Of a stretch of DNA of 64,000 nt, positions 38,128 to 46,943 are shown piece after piece. The translations under genes were made by a program, and so were the position numbers. The notes under the pieces were generated by a model. That model was not told where the DNA came from. It saw only the letters and a program-made list of their open reading frames with translations, and made no database searches. The stretch's first letter is position 1. The number at the start of each line of letters is the position of its first letter. This DNA is from Pseudomonas grandcourensis (lineage in GTDB: Bacteria > Pseudomonadota > Gammaproteobacteria > Pseudomonadales > Pseudomonadaceae), in assembly GCF_039909015.1 (NCBI RefSeq), contig NZ_CP150919.1, positions 596,501 to 660,500 on the forward strand, in the 5' to 3' direction.

Positions 38128-39684
38128 TTAACGGCTCAGATACATCCGGGTCGTCAGCAAATAGACCGGCAACCCCGACACCAATATCAACAACGCTGCA
38201 TAAGGCGCCGCCGCCGCAAACTCCACATTCGCGGTATGCGCCCAGACTTCCGTTGCCAGTGTGTTGAGCCCGGTTGGGCTCAACAGCAAAGTCGCCGTCA
38301 GCTCCTTCATCGCATCCAGGAACACCAGGGCAAAAGCCGCCCCCAGTGCCGGGAAAATAATCGGCAGTGTCACTCGGCAGAAAGCGCTGAATGACGAGGC
38401 GCCCAGTGTGCGTGCCGCCTCCTCAAGTTGCGGTGCCGCCTTGTTCAGGGCGGTGCGGATCGGCGCCTGGGCCAGCGGCAGAAACAGCAGGGCGTAGGCG
38501 ATCAGCAGCAGTGCCGAAGTCTGGTAAAGCATCGGCACGTAGTGCAGGGCGAAATACACCAGGGTCAGGGCAATGACCAGCCCGGGCAGGGCGTGCAGCA
38601 GATACGGCAGGCGCTCGGCCCAGATCGCCAGTTGGCCTTTATGGCGCACGACCAGCAGGCCGACCGGCACCGCCAGCACCAGGCACAGCGCCGCGCCACC
38701 CAGCGACAGGGCGAGGGAGGACAGCAAGGCTTCGCCGATAGCCGCCATGGGAAAGGCTGCCGAGGATCCCACCGCCAGCCAGTAGGCCAGCATGCCCAGC
38801 GGAATCCCGCTGCCAATGATTGCCAGCAGCAGGCAATACAGCTGTCCCGCCACGGCCCAGGGGCCCAGTTGAACCTGTTCCGCGCGTCGCGCCGCACCCT
38901 GGCCGGTGCGCACGTGTCGACCCTTGCCGCGCACGCGCAACTCCAGCCACAGCAGCGCCAGGCACAGCATCAACAGTACGGCGGAGAGCATCGCCGCGTT
39001 GGCATTGCTGAACTCCAGTTCGAACTGCTGATAGATCGCCGTGGTGAAGGTTTGCAGGCCGATGATCGACAAGGCGCCGAACTCCACCAGCATGTGCAGT
39101 GCAATCAGCAACGAACCCGCCAGCAGCGAAGGCCAGAGCAGGGGCAGGGTGACCTTGAAAAATACACCCCAACGATTCTGTCCCAGCGTACGCGCGGACT
39201 CTTCGAGGGACGGGTCAAGATTGCGCAAGGTTGCCGCCACGGGCAGAAAGATCAGCGGATACTTGGACAGACTCATGACCAGGATAGCCCCGCCAAGTCC
39301 CTCGAAATGAGCGCTGAGGGAAACCCAGGTGAAGCTGCTGACAAAGGCCGGAACGGCGAACGGCAGGCAGAGGATCACGCCCCACAATCGTCGGCCCGGC
39401 AGATTACTGCGCTCTAGCAACCAGGCCAGCGACAGGCCGATTACCCCGCAAACCACGGTGACGCCAATCATCAATGCCAGTGTGTTGCGCAGCAAGCCGA
39501 ACACATAAGGTCGCCATAGCAAATGCAGTGCTTCTGCCCAGCCCGCCTGCCAGGCTTTCAGGCCCACGTACAGCAGAGGCAGGAGGCTGAGCACCACCAA
39601 CAGCAATACGGGCAGTATCAGCCAGACAGACGGCCGCTTGTGCCGTGGTGCGTATGCGTGATGCGCGGACAATGGGGCACCCAT
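38128..39684 (-). CDS. hitB: Iron(III) ABC transporter permease, HitB/FbpB type
   Basis: 518-residue inner-membrane permease with two fused transport domains. Each has about six membrane segments and an EAA-type loop: LEESARTLGQNRWGVFFKVTLPLLWPSL and LEEAARTLGASSFSAFCRVTLPIIFPAL. The double domain means one polypeptide serves as both permease halves. I chose the ATG at 39684, overlapping the stop of the binding-protein gene by one base. A TTG one codon upstream is possible. No ATPase gene is present here, as in the Pseudomonas hitAB pair. Confidence 0.9.
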   Translation of the reverse strand: MGAPLSAHHAYAPRHKRPSVWLILPVLLLVVLSLLPLLYVGLKAWQAGWAEALHLLWRPYVFGLLRNTLALMIGVTVVCGVIGLSLAWLLERSNLPGRRLWGVILCLPFAVPAFVSSFTWVSLSAHFEGLGGAILVMSLSKYPLIFLPVAATLRNLDPSLEESARTLGQNRWGVFFKVTLPLLWPSLLAGSLLIALHMLVEFGALSIIGLQTFTTAIYQQFELEFSNANAAMLSAVLLMLCLALLWLELRVRGKGRHVRTGQGAARRAEQVQLGPWAVAGQLYCLLLAIIGSGIPLGMLAYWLAVGSSAAFPMAAIGEALLSSLALSLGGAALCLVLAVPVGLLVVRHKGQLAIWAERLPYLLHALPGLVIALTLVYFALHYVPMLYQTSALLLIAYALLFLPLAQAPIRTALNKAAPQLEEAARTLGASSFSAFCRVTLPIIFPALGAAFALVFLDAMKELTATLLLSPTGLNTLATEVWAHTANVEFAAAAPYAALLILVSGLPVYLLTTRMYLSR

Positions 39685-40694
39685 CAATTCAGGCCAACGT
39701 CACGTTCCAGGTCCAGCGCTTCTTCGGCGTTGCCGAGGTCGGCAGGGGTGACTTTTGGTGCTTCCAGTTCGCTGAATGGCTTGAGCCCGCGATCAGATGC
39801 CATGCCTTTGTGCAGCGGGTATTCGGCGGTGGTCTGGGTGATCACGCGCTGGCCTTCTTCGCTGGCCATGTAGGCGAGCAATTGTTGGGCTTCTTTTGGA
39901 TGTTTGCTGGATTTCAGGACGGCAGCGCTGGAAACCGTGATGAGTCCGCCGACATCGCCGCCGGTGAAGTAATGCAGTTTCGAGTCGAGCTGGCCTTTTT
40001 CCCGTTGTAAGGCGAACCAGTAGTAGTTGTTCACCAGCACAGTGGCTACTTCACCATTTTCCACGGCTTTGAGCGCGACCATGTTGTTGCTGTAGGTCTT
40101 GCCGAATGCGCGCAGGCCGGTCAGCCACTCTTCGGCTGCGTCCATGCCGTGCACCTTGATGATCGCTACCGCTTGCTCCTGGAAGGCGCCGCTGGTGGGT
40201 ACGAAGCCGACCTTGCCTTGCCATTTCGGATCGGAGAATTCCATCACCGAGGTCGGCAGGTCTTTTTCATCGATCAGCTTGGGGTTGAACGCAACGACGC
40301 GCACCCGGGCAGTCACGCCAATCCAGGTGCCGTTGCCTGCGACGTATTCCTTGGGCAGAACGGCCAGGGTGGCGTCATCCGCCTTGGCCAGCAGGCCTTG
40401 TTCGCCGAGTTTGTTCAGTGGTGGCGATTCTTCGGTGTAGATCACGTCGGCGGGGGAGCGATCGCCTTCTTCGACGATCTGGCTGGCGAGCTGGTTGCTG
40501 CTGCCTTTGCGCACATTGACGTGGATCCCGGTCTTGGCTTCGAAGGCCTTGGCGACCGCGTCGCCGACTTCTTTGTGCTGGCCGTTGTAGAGGGTCAGGG
40601 CAACCGGATCGGCGGCTTGGGTGAGGGGGGTGGCGAGTGCCAGGCCGAGCAGGGTAATGGTCAAGCCGCGGCGCAGGGTATTTCGAAACATCAT
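39684..40694 (-). CDS. hitA: Iron(III)-binding periplasmic protein, HitA/FbpA type
   Basis: 336-residue solute-binding protein. A signal peptide covers about residues 1–28 (LTITLLGLALATPLTQAA). The mature start is ADPVALTLYNGQHKEVGDAVAKAFE. Family motifs include GSSNQLASQIVEEGDRSPADVIYTEESPPLNKL and NNYYWFALQREKG; the double tyrosine matches the iron ligands of FbpA proteins. It is the first gene of the pair and is preceded by a Fur-box-like sequence. An alternative is another ferric transporter of the same family. Confidence 0.88.
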   Translation of the reverse strand: MMFRNTLRRGLTITLLGLALATPLTQAADPVALTLYNGQHKEVGDAVAKAFEAKTGIHVNVRKGSSNQLASQIVEEGDRSPADVIYTEESPPLNKLGEQGLLAKADDATLAVLPKEYVAGNGTWIGVTARVRVVAFNPKLIDEKDLPTSVMEFSDPKWQGKVGFVPTSGAFQEQAVAIIKVHGMDAAEEWLTGLRAFGKTYSNNMVALKAVENGEVATVLVNNYYWFALQREKGQLDSKLHYFTGGDVGGLITVSSAAVLKSSKHPKEAQQLLAYMASEEGQRVITQTTAEYPLHKGMASDRGLKPFSELEAPKVTPADLGNAEEALDLERDVGLN

Positions 40695-40737
40695 TCGCAG
40701 GGTTCCTCACTGTCGCATTGCAAAAACTTGCAACAAT

Positions 40738-40757
40738 GATAAACGATATTGTTTCTC
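40738..40757 (-). promoter_or_regulatory. Fur-box-like operator upstream of hitAB
   Basis: GATAAACGATATTGTTTCTC is an imperfect inverted repeat similar to the Fur consensus GATAATGATAATCATTATC, about 45 bp upstream of the hitA start. Iron transport genes are standard Fur targets, so repression in iron-replete cells is expected. Confidence 0.6.
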
Positions 40758-40813
40758 AAATGCGCCTTGTGTGGTGGGTAGAAGCTTGCGAGGAGCGCTT
40801 GGCGCTGAACTTT

Positions 40814-40935
40814 TGTGGCGAGGGAGCTTGCTCCCGTTCGGCTGCCAAGCAGGCGCAAATCTAGCGTGCGAGGTCTGACTGACGGAATAACGAGGGCCGC
40901 TTCGCGCCCCGGCGGGAGCAAGCTCCCTCGCCACA
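40814..40935. repeat. REPIN, family II
   Basis: TGTGGCGAGGGAGCTTGCTC at 40814 is matched inverted by a copy ending 40935. It is the same family as 10901–11031. It lies in the 336-bp gap 40695–41030 between hitA and the first tRNA. That gap otherwise holds only the Fur-like site and the tRNA terminator. Confidence 0.82.
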
Positions 40936-40973
40936 AAGGGTGGTGTTGGAATATTTTCAAATGCCAGAAACGC

Positions 40974-40998
40974 AAAAAACCGCTTTCGCGGGTTTCTG
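40974..40998 (-). terminator. Terminator of the first tRNA-Leu (downstream copy)
   Basis: AAACCGC-TTTC-GCGGGTTT type hairpin 33 bp past the tRNA 3' end, with an A run on the plus strand that becomes T on the transcribed strand. It is almost the same as the hairpin after the second tRNA copy. Confidence 0.75.
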
Positions 40999-41030
40999 TG
41001 AAATCCAAGGTCGTAACCTTGAATTTGAAT

Positions 41031-41117
41031 TGGTGCCCAGAAGAAGACTCGAACTTCCACGACCGTAAGGTCACCAGCACCTGAAGCTGGCGTGTCTACC
41101 AATTTCACCATCTGGGC
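41031..41117 (-). tRNA. tRNA-Leu (anticodon CAG), copy 1
   Basis: 87 nt with CCA encoded. The acceptor GCCCAGA pairs with TCTGGGC. The anticodon stem CCAGC/GCTGG encloses TTCAGGT, giving anticodon CAG. The long variable arm, GACC-TTAC-GGTC, marks a class II tRNA. The T arm holds GTTCGAGTC. It has its own promoter and terminator and reads CUG, the most used leucine codon in this genome type. Confidence 0.96.
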
Positions 41118-41152
41118 ATTCATCTTCAGCGTTGCCGCTGTTGATGTGGCGC

Positions 41153-41181
41153 ACTATACGGAGAGCATTTTGATCTGTAAA
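41153..41181 (-). promoter_or_regulatory. Promoter of tRNA-Leu copy 1
   Basis: On the minus strand, TTTACA, 17 bp, TATAGT, then GCGC. Near-consensus sigma-70 elements with exact spacing, about 35 bp upstream of the mature tRNA 5' end. The GC-rich start region resembles stringent-control discriminators. Confidence 0.82.
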
Positions 41182-41221
41182 CCCCTGATTCTAAAAATAA
41201 TAAACCAGTGGCCAAAAATGC

Positions 41222-41245
41222 AAAAACCCGCTTTCGCGGGTTTTT
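41222..41245 (-). terminator. Terminator of the second tRNA-Leu (upstream copy)
   Basis: AAAAACCCGC, TTTC, GCGGGTTTTT: perfect stem with T run on the transcribed strand, 40 bp past the tRNA. It isolates the two tRNA units from each other. Confidence 0.88.
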
Positions 41246-41284
41246 GTGTGAGCCTTGAAATTGAACTAATCTCAAGCTCGAAAT

Positions 41285-41371
41285 TGGTGCCCAGAAGAAG
41301 ACTCGAACTTCCACGACCTTGCGGTCACCAGCACCTGAAGCTGGCGTGTCTACCAATTTCACCATCTGGGC
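41285..41371 (-). tRNA. tRNA-Leu (anticodon CAG), copy 2
   Basis: 87 nt, CCA encoded, same as copy 1 except in the variable arm. Here the four-base loop is GCAA (a GNRA tetraloop) instead of TTAC, with the GACC/GGTC stem kept. Anticodon CAG in TTCAGGT. Confidence 0.96.
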
Positions 41372-41406
41372 AGTATCGGCAACGTTGTCCGTCGTCGATG
41401 GCGCGC

Positions 41407-41435
41407 ACTATACGGAGCGTCTTTTGAACTGTAAA
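41407..41435 (-). promoter_or_regulatory. Promoter of tRNA-Leu copy 2
   Basis: TTTACA, 17 bp, TATAGT, GCGC on the minus strand, exactly 254 bp from the promoter of copy 1. Identical hexamers and spacing. Confidence 0.82.
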
Positions 41436-41596
41436 CCCCCAGGGTCAAAAAAACCTGGAAAATTTCGCCAGCGGTCTTCAAAACAGCTTTGCGGTGTCGA
41501 TACAGGGCTTTAGATGGGTCGTCTTAGCCTGAAATTTCCCGTTTCATTACGCCTATGCCAAACTAACCCGCATATAGACAAGGTGAAAACTCTCTA

Positions 41597-44233
41597 ATGG
41601 CCGATTGGCAGTCCCTCGATCCCGAGGCCGCTCGTGAAGCGGAAAAATATGAAAACCCTATTCCTAGCCGCGAACTGATCCTTCAGCATCTTGCTGATCG
41701 AGGTTCGCCTGCTAACCGCGAGCAACTGGTCGAAGAGTTTGGTCTGACCACAGAAGACCAGATCGAAGCCCTGCGCCGCCGCCTGCGCGCCATGGAGCGC
41801 GATGCTCAACTCATCTATACCCGTCGCGGCACTTATGCGCCGGTGGACAAGCTTGACCTGATCCTGGGCCGCATCAGCGGTCACCGCGATGGCTTCGGCT
41901 TCCTGGTGCCGGACGACGGCAGCGACGACCTGTTCATGAGCCCGGCGCAGATGCGCCTGGTGTTCGATGGTGACCGTGCGCTGGCCCGTGTATCCGGCCT
42001 GGACCGTCGTGGTCGCCGCGAAGGCATGATCGTCGAAGTGGTGTCCCGCGCTCACGAAACCATCGTCGGCCGCTACTTCGAAGAGGGCGGCATCGGTTTT
42101 GTGGTTGCCGACAATCCGAAGATCCAGCAGGAAGTGCTGGTGACGCCGGGGCGTAACGCCAGCGCGCAGATCGGTCAGTTCGTCGAAGTGAAGATCACTC
42201 ACTGGCCGACGCCACGCTTCCAGCCGCAAGGCGACGTGGTTGAAGTCGTGGGCAACTACATGGCGCCGGGCATGGAAATCGATGTTGCCCTGCGTACCTA
42301 CGACATTCCTCACGTCTGGCCTGACGCCGTGCTCAAGGAAGCCGGCAAGCTCAAGCCGGAAGTCGAAGAGAAAGACAAAGAGAAGCGCATCGACTTGCGT
42401 CATCTGCCGTTCGTCACCATCGACGGCGAAGATGCCCGCGACTTCGACGATGCGGTCTACTGCGAAGCCCGTCCGGGCAAGCTGCGCCTGTTCTCGGGCG
42501 GCTGGAAGCTGTACGTGGCGATTGCCGACGTATCCAGCTACGTGAAGCTCGGTTCGGCGCTGGATGCCGAAGCGCAGGTTCGTGGCAACTCGGTGTACTT
42601 CCCTGAGCGCGTGATCCCGATGCTGCCTGAGCAGCTGTCCAACGGTTTGTGCTCGCTGAATCCGCAAGTCGATCGCCTGGCCATGGTTTGCGAGATGACC
42701 ATCTCCAAATCCGGTGAAATGACCGACTACTGCTTCTACGAAGCGGTGATCCACTCCCATGCCCGTCTGACCTACAACAAGGTCAGCGCGATGCTGGAAA
42801 CGCCGAAAGCCACCGAGGCACGCAAGCTGCGCGGTGAATACACCGACGTTGTACCGCACCTCAAGCAGCTCTACTCGCTGTACAAGGTTTTGCTGGCTGC
42901 ACGTCACGTGCGTGGCGCGATCGATTTCGAAACTCAGGAAACCCGGATCATTTTCGGTACCGAGCGCAAAATCGCCGAAATCCGCCCGACCGTGCGCAAT
43001 GATGCGCACAAGCTGATCGAGGAATGCATGCTGGCGGCCAACGTGGCCACCGCCGAGTTCCTGAAGAAGCACGAAATCCCTGCGCTGTACCGTGTTCACG
43101 ATGGTCCGCCACCGGAGCGCCTGGAAAAGCTGCGCGCGTTCCTCGGCGAGCTCGGCCTGTCCCTGCACAAAGGCAAGGACGGTCCGTCGCCGAAGGATTA
43201 CCAGGCACTGCTGGCCGGTATCAAGGATCGTCCGGATTTCCACCTGATCCAGACCGTCATGCTGCGTTCGTTGAGTCAGGCGGTGTACAGCGCGGATAAC
43301 CAGGGCCACTTCGGCCTGAATTACGAGGCGTACACCCACTTCACTTCGCCGATCCGCCGCTATCCGGACTTGCTCACGCACCGGGCGATTCGCAGCGTGA
43401 TCCACTCGAAGCAGGACACCCCGCACGTTCGCCGTGCCGGTGCGATGACCATTCCGAAAGCGCGTATCTATCCGTACGACGAAGCGGCGCTGGAGCAACT
43501 CGGCGAGCAGTGCTCGATGAGCGAGCGCCGAGCCGACGAAGCGACCCGCGACGTAGTGAACTGGCTCAAGTGCGAGTTCATGAAGGATCGCGTGGGCGAA
43601 TCGTTCCCGGGTGTGATCACCGCCGTGACCGGTTTTGGTCTGTTCGTCGAGCTGACCGACATCTACGTCGAAGGCCTGGTGCACGTCACCGCGCTGCCGG
43701 GCGATTACTACCACTTCGATCCTGTGCACCACCGCCTGGCCGGTGAGCGTACCGGTCGCAGCTTCCGCCTGGGTGACACCGTGGAAGTGCGGGTCATGCG
43801 CGTCGACCTCGACGAGCGCAAGATCGACTTCGAGATGGCCGAAAAAACCATCAGTGCGCCGATCGGTCGCAAAAAACGTGGCACGGAAGCGGCAGCGCCT
43901 GCGGCGCCTTCTACAAAAACAGTCGCAGAACCGGCCCCGGCGAAAACCGGTCGTCGTCCTGCCAAGGAAAAGGCTGTAGAAGCCTATCGCCCGAGCGATG
44001 CGGCGGCGAAAAACGCCGAAGTGCGCAAAAGTCGTGAAATGAAACAGGCGTTGCTGGCCGGTGCGAAAAGCGGCGGTAAAGCGGCGTCTGGGGGAAAGAC
44101 CAGCCGGTCGACGCCTGACAAGGCCGTCGGCGGCAAGCCAGCCAAACCGAGCAAACATCGTAAAGGCCCGCCAAAAGCGGGCTCGGCTCCAGCCAAGAGT
44201 GGCGGGGCGCGTAAACCTAAGGCCAAGCCATGA
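41597..44233 (+). CDS. rnr: Ribonuclease R
   Basis: Processive 3'-5' exoribonuclease that degrades structured RNA. 878 residues. A winged-helix N-terminal region (about 25–85, REQLVEEFGLTTEDQIEALRRRLRAMERD) is followed by cold-shock domains. The RNB catalytic domain has IDGEDARDFDDAVYCE (metal-binding aspartates). An S1 domain (about 645–730, FPGVITAVTGFGLFVEL) and a long Lys/Ala/Pro-rich tail end the protein. It overlaps rlmB by four bases (ATGA). Confidence 0.96.
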   Translation: MADWQSLDPEAAREAEKYENPIPSRELILQHLADRGSPANREQLVEEFGLTTEDQIEALRRRLRAMERDAQLIYTRRGTYAPVDKLDLILGRISGHRDGFGFLVPDDGSDDLFMSPAQMRLVFDGDRALARVSGLDRRGRREGMIVEVVSRAHETIVGRYFEEGGIGFVVADNPKIQQEVLVTPGRNASAQIGQFVEVKITHWPTPRFQPQGDVVEVVGNYMAPGMEIDVALRTYDIPHVWPDAVLKEAGKLKPEVEEKDKEKRIDLRHLPFVTIDGEDARDFDDAVYCEARPGKLRLFSGGWKLYVAIADVSSYVKLGSALDAEAQVRGNSVYFPERVIPMLPEQLSNGLCSLNPQVDRLAMVCEMTISKSGEMTDYCFYEAVIHSHARLTYNKVSAMLETPKATEARKLRGEYTDVVPHLKQLYSLYKVLLAARHVRGAIDFETQETRIIFGTERKIAEIRPTVRNDAHKLIEECMLAANVATAEFLKKHEIPALYRVHDGPPPERLEKLRAFLGELGLSLHKGKDGPSPKDYQALLAGIKDRPDFHLIQTVMLRSLSQAVYSADNQGHFGLNYEAYTHFTSPIRRYPDLLTHRAIRSVIHSKQDTPHVRRAGAMTIPKARIYPYDEAALEQLGEQCSMSERRADEATRDVVNWLKCEFMKDRVGESFPGVITAVTGFGLFVELTDIYVEGLVHVTALPGDYYHFDPVHHRLAGERTGRSFRLGDTVEVRVMRVDLDERKIDFEMAEKTISAPIGRKKRGTEAAAPAAPSTKTVAEPAPAKTGRRPAKEKAVEAYRPSDAAAKNAEVRKSREMKQALLAGAKSGGKAASGGKTSRSTPDKAVGGKPAKPSKHRKGPPKAGSAPAKSGGARKPKAKP

Positions 44234-44997
44234 GTCAGTTGGAAAAAATCTACGGCGTACATGCTGTAGAAGCGTTGTTGCGTCACCACCCGAAACGCGT
44301 GAAGCAGATCTGGTTGGCCGAAGGTCGCAATGACCCTCGGGTCCAGACGCTGATCGAGCTGGCCAACGAAAACCGGGTTCAGGTCGGCCAGGCCGAGCGC
44401 CGCGAAATGGACGCCTGGGTTGAAGGCGTGCACCAGGGTGTGGTCGCGGACGTGAGTCCGAGCCAGGTCTGGGGCGAAGCGATGCTCGACGAGCTGCTCG
44501 ATCGCACCGACGGCGCGCCGTTGTTGCTGGTGCTCGACGGCGTGACTGATCCGCACAACCTCGGTGCCTGCCTGCGTTCCGCCGATGCGGCGGGTGCGCT
44601 GGCAGTGATCGTGCCGAAGGACAAGTCGGCGACCCTGACTCCGGTTGTACGAAAAATCGCCTGCGGTGCGGCGGAAGTGATTCCGCTGGTGGCCGTGACC
44701 AACCTGGCGCGCACCCTGGAAAAGCTCCAGCAGCGCGGCTTGTGGGTTGTCGGTACGGCCGGTGAAGCTGAGGTCAGCCTGTATGACCAGGACCTGACCG
44801 GTCCGACCATCCTGATCATGGGCGCCGAAGGCAAGGGCATGCGTCGCCTGACCCGCGAGCATTGCGACTACCTGGTGAACCTGCCGATGGCCGGTAGCGT
44901 CAGCAGTCTCAACGTTTCCGTGGCGACCGGCGTTTGCCTGTTCGAAGCGCAGCGCCAGCGCAGTGTCAAAGCCAAGGCTGCTGCCAAGAAGTTCTGA
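44230..44997 (+). CDS. rlmB: 23S rRNA (guanosine-2'-O)-methyltransferase RlmB
   Basis: SPOUT methyltransferase acting on G2251 of 23S rRNA. 255 residues. An N-terminal substrate-binding domain (GVHAVEALLRHHPKRVKQIWLAEGR) precedes the SpoU motifs DPHNLGACLRSADAAG, MGAEGKGMRRLTREHCDYLV and IPM-like LPMAGSVSSLNVSVATGVCLFE. The start overlaps the rnr stop. Both are rRNA/RNA metabolism genes and are probably cotranscribed. Confidence 0.95.
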   Translation: MSQLEKIYGVHAVEALLRHHPKRVKQIWLAEGRNDPRVQTLIELANENRVQVGQAERREMDAWVEGVHQGVVADVSPSQVWGEAMLDELLDRTDGAPLLLVLDGVTDPHNLGACLRSADAAGALAVIVPKDKSATLTPVVRKIACGAAEVIPLVAVTNLARTLEKLQQRGLWVVGTAGEAEVSLYDQDLTGPTILIMGAEGKGMRRLTREHCDYLVNLPMAGSVSSLNVSVATGVCLFEAQRQRSVKAKAAAKKF

Positions 44998-45013
44998 TCT
45001 GCTGCAACTCTCC

Positions 45014-45103
45014 TGTGGGAGCGAGCCTGCTCGCGATAGCGGTGTAACATTCAGCATCAATGTTGAATGTGGTGTCCCCATCGCGAGCAGGCTCGCTCCC
45101 ACA
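45014..45103. repeat. REPIN, family I
   Basis: TGTGGGAGCGAGCCTGCTCG at 45014 and its inverted match ending 45103. It lies right after rlmB and before the rpsF promoter, in the 315-bp gap 44998–45312. Confidence 0.85.
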
Positions 45104-45165
45104 GGGGTTTGTGGTGAAGCAAAAATTGTGATTTGAACGAGCTGTTCAAATAATCACCAATTACC

Positions 45166-45194
45166 TTGCGCCTCCCTCGCCCCTTCTCTACAAT
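45166..45194 (+). promoter_or_regulatory. Sigma-70 promoter for the rpsF operon
   Basis: TTGCGC (45166–45171), 17 bp, TACAAT (45189–45194), followed by GCGCCCC. It leaves a leader of about 110 nt before rpsF. Ribosomal protein leaders can hold autoregulatory structure; I could not fold this one with confidence. Confidence 0.68.
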
Positions 45195-45312
45195 TGCGCC
45201 CCTTGCTGTGATGGCAGGCACCAACGTGTCTAGCGTCCGCAAGTCCATAAGTGTCATTCACTCCTTGTCTGACCGCTTTTGAGCGGCAGGCTACAACCCG
45301 TAAGGAGCATTC

Positions 45313-45735
45313 ATGCGTCATTACGAAATCATCTTTTTGGTCCACCCGGATCAAAGCGAGCAAGTCGGCGGCATGGTTGAGCGTTACACCAAGCTGATCG
45401 AAGAAGACGGCGGCAAAATCCACCGTCTGGAAGATTGGGGCCGTCGTCAACTGGCCTACGCAATCAACAATGTTCACAAGGCTCACTACGTGATGCTGAA
45501 CGTTGAGTGCACTGGCAAGGCCCTGGCCGAGCTGGAAGACAACTTCCGCTACAACGATGCAGTGATCCGTAACCTGGTCATCCGTCGCGACGAAGCCGTT
45601 ACCGGCCAGTCCGAGATGCTCAAGGCTGAAGAAAACCGCAGTGAGCGCCGTGAGCGTCGCGACCGTCCTGAGCACGAAGGCGCTGAAAGCGCTGATAGTG
45701 ATGACAGCGACAACAGCGATAACGCTGACGAGTAA
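45313..45735 (+). CDS. rpsF: 30S ribosomal protein S6
   Basis: 140 residues: [25 protein letters not shown], then [24 protein letters not shown]. It binds the central domain of 16S rRNA with S18. The C-terminus is an acidic tail ([16 protein letters not shown]), the substrate of glutamate addition by RimK in some bacteria. AAGGAG precedes the ATG. First gene of the rpsF–rpsR–DUF2232–rplI operon. Confidence 0.97.
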   Translation: MRHYEIIFLVHPDQSEQVGGMVERYTKLIEEDGGKIHRLEDWGRRQLAYAINNVHKAHYVMLNVECTGKALAELEDNFRYNDAVIRNLVIRRDEAVTGQSEMLKAEENRSERRERRDRPEHEGAESADSDDSDNSDNADE

Positions 45736-45763
45736 TCCACGGACCTTTTAAGGAGCCAATTAC

Positions 45764-45994
45764 ATGGCACGTTTCTTCCGTCGTCGTAAATTCTGCCGCT
45801 TCACCGCTGAAGACGTGAAAGAGATCGATTACAAAGATCTCAACACTCTGAAAGCCTACGTATCCGAGACCGGCAAAATCGTTCCAAGCCGCATCACCGG
45901 TACCAAAGCTCGTTATCAGCGTCAGCTGGCCACCGCTATCAAGCGCGCCCGCTTCCTGGCCCTGCTGGCCTACACCGACAGCCACGGCCGCTGA
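45764..45994 (+). CDS. rpsR: 30S ribosomal protein S18
   Basis: 76 residues: [55 protein letters not shown]. Standard length and sequence. AAGGAG lies 9 bp before the start. Partner of S6 in the 30S platform. Confidence 0.98.
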
Positions 45995-46030
45995 GACCGG
46001 GCAGTCGACACGTAGCAAAGGATTGAATGC

Positions 46031-46924
46031 ATGCGGGCCATAGCTGAGTTCATCATGCGCGGCCGTATGCAGGCCACTCTCGTAGTGGCTGGATGCGCGG
46101 CGATGCCGTTGTTGTATTGGTTGGGTGCTGCCGCCGGATGCCTTGTGCTCCTGCGGCGCGGATTGAGGGACGCCCTGGGCGTTCTTGCTCTGGGACTGCT
46201 GCCGGCATTGGTCTGGTGGCTTTACTCCGACGACCCACGGGCACTTCTGGTGCTGCTGGGGTCTGCGAGCCTTGCGTTGGTTTTGCGCGCAAGCGAGTCC
46301 TGGAACCGCGTGCTGCTGGTCAGCATAGCAATGGGAGTGGTGTTTTCAGTGGTGTTGGGGATAGCTTTTGCTCCCCAGATCGAGATGCTGGCGCAGGCTT
46401 TGATCAAAGTCATGCCGTCGCTACTCGGCGATGTCTACCAGAAGTTGTCGGTAGACGAACAAGCGCGTTTCGCGTCCCTGATTGCACCGGTCCTGACCGG
46501 CCTGATTGCGGCGTTGTTGCAAATCGTCAGCTTGCTGAGCCTGCTTGTCGGGCGCTACTGGCAGGCGTTGTTGTACAACCCGGGCGGTTTTGGTCGCGAG
46601 TTTCGCGCCATCCGCTTCCCGCTGTTGCCGGCGATGTTGCTGCTGGCGTGCATGCTTCTGGGGCCGAATCTCGGTTCGCAGATGGCCATGTTGACGCCGT
46701 TGTGCAGCGTACCGCTGGTGTTCGCGGGGCTGGCCCTGATTCACGGGCTGGTGGCGCAGAAGCGACTGGCCAGGTTCTGGCTGGTGGGGTTGTACGTGAC
46801 GCTGTTGCTGTTCATGCAACTGATCTATCCGTTGCTGGTGGTCCTGGCCATCGTCGACAGCCTGATTGATTTTCGCGGTCGTTCGGCACCGAAAGATGCC
46901 GATAACGCGAACGGTGAAGGTTAA
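46031..46924 (+). CDS. DUF2232-type integral membrane protein
   Basis: 297 residues, starting MRAIAEFIMRGRMQATLVVAGCAAMPLLYWLGAAAG. About eight hydrophobic segments cover most of the length, with a charged C-terminal end (SAPKDADNANGEG). It lies between rpsR and rplI, as in other pseudomonads, where a membrane protein of this type is always found. Function unknown. Its location in a ribosomal protein operon ties its expression to growth rate. Confidence 0.85.
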   Translation: MRAIAEFIMRGRMQATLVVAGCAAMPLLYWLGAAAGCLVLLRRGLRDALGVLALGLLPALVWWLYSDDPRALLVLLGSASLALVLRASESWNRVLLVSIAMGVVFSVVLGIAFAPQIEMLAQALIKVMPSLLGDVYQKLSVDEQARFASLIAPVLTGLIAALLQIVSLLSLLVGRYWQALLYNPGGFGREFRAIRFPLLPAMLLLACMLLGPNLGSQMAMLTPLCSVPLVFAGLALIHGLVAQKRLARFWLVGLYVTLLLFMQLIYPLLVVLAIVDSLIDFRGRSAPKDADNANGEG

Positions 46925-46943
46925 AAGTTAAGAGGATTTTCAC

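Noticed and set aside
41594..44158. Minus-strand open frame of 854 codons opposite rnr
   Set aside because: High GC and codon bias of rnr create a shadow frame. The product is His/Arg/Gln-rich with no domain, and rnr on the plus strand is fully conserved.
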